A stretch of 64,000 bases of DNA from Apus apus (Eukaryota; Chordata; Aves; Apodiformes; Apodidae). The stretch covers positions 10,589,460-10,653,459 of the forward strand of contig NC_067312.1 of the NCBI RefSeq assembly GCF_020740795.1, in the 5' to 3' direction. Position 1 is the stretch's first letter; the number at the start of each line of letters is the position of its first letter. Position numbers and translations under genes: made by a program. The notes below the pieces were generated by a model. The model was not told the origin of the DNA. It saw nothing but the letters and a program-made list of their open reading frames with translations, and did no database searches. Of this stretch, positions 58,801-64,000 are shown in pieces.

Positions 58801-61800
58801 CTGCCCTGTTTTGCTTCTGTGTTTTCCATACATGTCTGGTGGTTATTCCCCACCTCCTGCATGGGTGCAACATTTTCTGTTATCTCCACTACGTAAAGAG
58901 GGGAAGAAGGATGGATCAGGGTGTGAGAGAAGAGCAGAGCCTTATCTGAAGGCCAGCATCTGGTCTGGGAGGGTGGGTTTCATCTCTGGTCATGTGTGGG
59001 CTGGTACCTTGGCATGGTGCCATGGGAAATCTCAGCCTAAATTAGGCACTTTAATTTTTCTGGAGATTAGGAAGCTTCCATACCCACTTCCACAGTCTCA
59101 AATGTTGCTTTGCTCTTAGAAGAGTATGACCCATGATTTCTGAGGTAATAGGGGATTTGGGCTTCCTACATATCCTTAGATGAGGCAAATGGATCTTTTC
59201 TTATATAGACAGCCTTTTCTAAGCCATACTGATTTTGACACTTCCTTCTTCTCCCTTCATCATATTTAGCCATTTCATTTTTACCTCACAACTTCTGTGC
59301 TTCCCTGTATATTTCTTCCAGCCCAGAAAGATCACATGCTTCCAGTTGATTCAACTTTAAGTGATCCCAAGCAATTAGCAGAGCACTACTTTCTGTGGAT
59401 CCCATTTTGTTTGCATTTCTATTAAGTGTAATAATAATTTTTAATTTCCTGATACCTCATTGTTGGATAATTGCAGCATCTTCATATTTGCCTTTACCTG
59501 CAACTGAAATTGGATGTAAATTAAAAAGGAAGCAACCTTGTGTTGTCTGGAAGTTCATTTTAAATGAAGCAGATTGAAAAAATGTTACTTGATTACTTTG
59601 GAATCAATTGAGTCAATAACTCTTCAGTTATTTATTGTGGTAGGTATAGATTTATTTTCCTTGTATGCTCAAGATAGTTTCTGTCAACATGAGTCTGTTA
59701 TGATCCCTAAATGAGTCATTCTATCAGTACTTTAAAAGCAGCTCTGACTTGGAGCAGATACCATGCAAACTGGGATGAGACAAGTATCCTCTGTCTTTGA
59801 GGAAAAGATTTGTTAGTCTTAGTTAGTATCAGTTCCAGTAAACACCGACCTATACCTTCTGTCAGGAATTTTACAAATCTGTAAGAGAGCAGGTTTGTTG
59901 AGTATGATTGTCAGAAAAGGTAACCTAAGTGTCATTGAATTGACCAGTTATATCTGTCCTCTCATCTTTGATAATCTTTCTGAGAATACTTTATCCTTCC
60001 TTCCTTGCTTTAGGATTGCTGTTGTTTGTTTTTCCCACTTCCTTGAGTCTGTGATGTTACTCTTTTCACATTAGGACCCTGATGGACCACAGCACACCAC
60101 AGTTGTGTCATGCATGGCTTTTGTTCTGTAAAATCCTTATCTACCAGGGCTGTGAGTTTGTTTTGTTTTTTAAATTGCAGGGTTTGTTGTTGTTGTTTTT
60201 TGTTGGTTTGTTTTTTAATTCAGAAGCAGGTAAATTTTTTGCTTGGCTCTGGGTTGTGAGTTGATACCATAATGAAAAAACCCACCTTTTCCGATACAGT
60301 GGTATACCAAGAAAAAGAACCAAAGCTATCCTGTGCTTGGTCTGCCAGTAGATCAGAGAGAAAACAAGGCAACATCTCCAGGAGGGTGAGAAGGAACCTG
60401 AAATACTATCTGGAATGTGTCTGTATCTGTGTGCATATGCACACAGGAAAAAAAATGCTACAGGTTTGTTGTATATACATAGTCAGCTTTTTTATCTCCT
60501 CTTAGCTGGCAAAATGTTTTATATCCATTATAGGGATGGGTGTCATTTGGTGCCAGATGAATTTGTCTTACTGTTCCTTATTTCCCACTGATATTTGAAG
60601 AAATCTGTTTCTGCAAGATATGTAAGGCAAAATTTTCTTAATATCTGCACATTCACTATTATTTCAAAAGTGCTAAAAACTGACTATGGCAGGTTTTGTT
60701 CCCAGTGCCCATTAGTTCTCTTTTTAGGAGCTCAAATTCCACTGATTAATCTGTAAGACTTGCATGCTCCTCTGCACAGACTAATTCTGAGATGATGGTG
60801 CTTTCCATGGCACTGATGAGGAGCTTTGTCTGCCACAAAGCCAGATGACTGTCTCCTTTTTCCTGACTCCCCAGCAAGACCTGATGACATCCACACTGAT
60901 TTTTGAGTTTGGGGTGCTGCACTGTGGAGACTAGCATCTTTATGCTGCCATTTACTGTGCCATCAGGTTGGGGCTCTTGAGTCTTGCTGCTAGGATTTAC
61001 AGAGCACAGGTGTTTCAGTTCTGGCAGCGGTGACGGCACCAACAGCACAGGTCTGGGCAGGCTGTGGGTCTGAGGCAGCTGAGTAAAGCTCTTGCCTGAA
61101 GAGCTTCATTGGCAGGATATGCATTGTAGCCTGTTTTCATGTAATGAAGTCATAGCCATCCAAGGTTACATGCATACTGATTTGAGCATGCCATCTTGTG
61201 CTGTTGTTGAAACCTGTTGTTTATTCTAGTCAAAGAAGATGGTGGTTTGCTGTGCACCAGTGTTTAACTGAGAGAATTGACCCTGTAGCAGACTATGTAC
61301 AGAAATGACATCCTATTAAGAAATTATTTTTTTTCCCCTCCTTGGTAACAATATATAAAAAAATTTATGTGCTCTATGAGATTCTCAAGGCTAGGCAGCA
61401 TCAAAATGCTTTTAAGCAGGCCACAAACGGAGTATTATAACTGTTGATAATGGTGTAAGGTCTGTAACAGTGCAGTGGGAGGCAGTACATCCAGCTGCAG
61501 TTGCTGGGGAGTGATACTGCCCTCCTTGTGCAGCTGTATGTCGAACCTCTAGATTCTTGCTGTGTTTTTTCTGGTTACCAGCCTGCTTCTGCACTTGGAA
61601 GCAACAGAGGTCAGCAAATACCTACAGAATCTCCAGACCAGGCTGTTCTGAGAAGAGTAAGGGAGAGGTAATTCAATAATTATTTTAAACTTCTCAAGGG
61701 TAGGTGACACTGAAGAGCCTGCTGAAGTCATTGAAGAGCTATGCTCTAGTATGAGTAAAACCACCACCACAGTGCAAACAGAAAGCGTTACCACAGTCCT

Positions 61801-64000
61801 CAGAATATGTTCAGTGTAATTCCAAAAACGACACATGAAAGAGTATTTTTTTTTTTTTAAATGAAGCTATGCAGAGGCAAAAACTACTCTTTTTGTACAA
61901 ATTAAACCATTGAATGAGCTGTTTTGTGTTAGTTTGCTGATGGGCTGGGAAAGCGAGTTCCCCAGCTTCTCTGTTTCTGGATGACTGGCAGCTCTTGCTT
62001 GCAGGAACGCAGGTTCAAGGTCTTACTCTAAAATGTCTGCATTTTTAGGATAAAGCTGCTACTACAGGACTGGATATTACTATGGGAAAGGGCTCAGCAA
62101 ATGGAAGCTAAAAATACATACACTGGCTATATTAGGAGTTTAGACAGTAACAAAAACTTACTTGCTGCTGAACTCTAGAGGGGAGCAGATCTGTGACTTT
62201 GCTGTTGATCATCTAAATGTACGTTGTTAGTTGTTGCTTCTTAGAGTATATGCTGTACTATGAAAGGTGTTGCCAAGGAAATAAAGCTTTGACTTTTAAA
62301 TAAGCCCCAGGCTGAAACCTCTTCCTGAGATACTGAACACTGCTGATACTGCCATGTTTCTCTATAACCAGTGATCAAAAAACTAAATGCTTGGCTAATC
62401 ACTCTAGGTTTCATAACTTGCTTAGTGCTCTTCAGGAATGCTTCTTCCTTTTTTTTTTTTTTCTTTTTTTTTCCTGCTGGGGATTTTTTTAAGGCTTCTG
62501 AAACATTTTTAGTCATCCTTTAATGTCATAGCAATAACAGAAAATTAATTTGAATGTTGTTACCTTTTTAAAAATTGGATGAAATATTTTTAACTGATAG
62601 AAAAATTATTGCTTGGCTCTATACACCAGCTAGCCGTAAATGTGTGTTGTGGAGCAATGAGGCTTGTACTGAAAGTTCACAATTGAAAATCAGAAGAAAA
62701 AAAGGCACCTGATATTTTAGCCCAGCAGCTGTGCAACAATATGTTCTTCTTTGCTATTATGCATACACGTAATGTTAGGTGATCCACTATGGTCCAAGTG
62801 TCTCATGAGGAGTACAGAAAACTTCTGCTGGCTGTTCTGTGTACATCTCTTAGCCAAACAGTCTGTGTGACTTGGTGGCCCAGAAATTTGTTAGATGAGA
62901 CAGCTGTGTTTTATATTACTGCCACAATAGAAATGTTACAGTTTTGCTAGGGAAGTTAAAATCAAGTGGCCCTCTGCTTGATTCTTTTTACTATCATTGA
63001 GTTGCACAGGTTTGTAAAAACTTTGTGAATACTCTGAATGATCTGATGGTGATCCAAGCCCTGCTTATGTTCTCAACTCTCAATCTGATTTTGTTTAGCC
63101 ATAGTAAAAGTGTCCAGAAGGGCTATTTCATTTAGTGACATAAAACACTCCAGAATTTCAGCACAAGCTGAATGCTAAAATAGAGTAAACTGAGGTGAAA
63201 AAGAGGGAGTGATAAGGAAAGACAGTACTCTACTGTCATACTCTAGTGCCTGTCCTCTGCCTCTTTCACCTCCTCCAGCTTGTTTCCCTCCTGTGTCTTC
63301 TGGACTCCTTTTGTGCAGAGGTCTTAGCCCTCACCTGTGGTGTTCCAGAACTGACATGGAAATAGTGGTACTTGTTAGGAATGCCTCTTACTCATCCTGC
63401 TTACTGAAAATTTTACTTGGTTTTAAAAAGCTGTTTGATATTTGTTTTGTATTTTGGAAGCTTATTCCAGTAAAATACCATGTGTTAAATTTTGGGAAGT
63501 ATCTTGAATACTGGAAGTATGTACGTTTTTATGGAATCTGAGGTCTGAGTGCACTGTTGAGGGTCTTAGCCAGGGGAAAAGGAGGTTTATAAAACCTAAA
63601 AGAAAGAACTGACCAGGACCTTCCAAGCTCTCTTACTGTTCTATAAACAGGACTTCACCAGCAATAAATATAGTGTGATTCCCTGGGCTCAGTTTGCTTT
63701 TATAAACTTGTTTAGATGCTCTCTGTCTTCACTCAGCATGGGATATGGCAGGAGGAATAAACAATTTATTGTCATGACTGTAAGCAGTGGACAGCAGTAG
63801 ATAGTAATGTTCTGACAGGGTCATTAGGTCCCAGCCAAGCTCAGAGACTTGTAAACAGAAATTAAGCAAAATGGCATGCAGGCAATCAAATTAAACTGCA
63901 TTAAAAATTTGGAATATTCTGTTTTTCTACAGTGTCCCTGCTGATCCAGGCTTGACAGTGTGAAGTGAGGAGGAGGAGTTCCTCCTTGAATAGTTGCATA
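55858..64000 (+). other. UNC13B: UNC13B intron 7 (incomplete)
   Basis: Starts with donor gtaagt and runs past the window end. It contains one CR1 fragment (58115-58650) and otherwise AT-rich sequence with T-runs near 61325, 61845 (on the other side of a short frame) and 62450-62472. No further exon was recognised. A 100-codon open frame on the - strand at 60746-61048 is unidentified. Confidence 0.8.
58115..58650 (+). mobile_element. CR1 LINE 3' fragment, diverged subfamily
   Basis: A 128-codon open frame reads [80 protein letters not shown], then [20 protein letters not shown], the C-terminal block of CR1 ORF2. The 3' UTR ends with cttggaggtctcttccagcc and ttctgtggttctgtgat. The wording ([22 protein letters not shown]) differs from the other copies here, so it belongs to another CR1 subfamily. 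The frame is still nearly intact, suggesting a younger or slowly decayed insertion. Sense orientation to UNC13B. Confidence 0.93.

Noticed and set aside
1..64000. CRISPR arrays, bacterial operons, rRNA or tRNA genes
   Set aside because: Composition, introns and CR1/LTR content are those of a bird genome. No regularly spaced repeat-spacer array or tRNA/rRNA sequence was seen.
55858..64000. A further UNC13B exon in intron 7
   Set aside because: The expected continuation (CNWSYLDW type) after an acceptor was not found in the + strand frames of this stretch.

Overview
The window is nuclear DNA from a bird. It has long introns with canonical GT-AG splice sites, a CpG-island promoter, many truncated CR1 LINE fragments (the dominant avian retrotransposon) and long terminal repeats of an ERVL-like family. 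I recall closely similar LTRs from songbird genomes, so a passerine or close relative is likely, but this was not checked. The one gene I can support is the 5' part of UNC13B (Munc13-2, ubiquitous isoform) on the + strand. Human UNC13B lies on 9p13, a region that corresponds to the avian Z, so Z linkage is plausible but is inference.

Layout. 1-2.9 kb is upstream sequence with nothing recognised. 2.94-3.69 kb holds two abutting CR1 3' fragments on the - strand, directly against a CpG island (about 3.72-4.9 kb). The island carries GC boxes, a G-quadruplex-type G run, a 12-codon upstream ORF, the UNC13B start codon (4187) and, just inside intron 1, a seven-copy 23-24 bp GC-rich minisatellite. 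Coding exons are at 4187-4208, 34302-34331, 36404-36503, 43058-43175, 44131-44254, 52724-52794 and 55800-55857. They join in frame into the first 174 codons plus one base of codon 175: the N-terminal C2A domain and the start of the linker after it. The next exon is not found, so the window ends inside intron 7.

Intron 1 (30 kb) contains four CR1 fragments and two ERVL-like LTRs in the same orientation, 8.2 kb apart. The first LTR is followed by a degenerate primer-binding-site-like stretch. Intron 3 contains a long, decayed CR1 copy and a third LTR with a TATA-like box and an AATAAA signal in the sense orientation. Intron 7 contains one further CR1 fragment. The rest of the introns is AT-rich sequence with simple repeats and no recognised gene.

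I found no convincing undescribed system. The items most worth a second look are the LTR pair, the sense LTR in intron 3, the CR1 at the promoter edge, the 5' leader features, and several coding-like blocks on the - strand between 49 and 61 kb that I could not identify.
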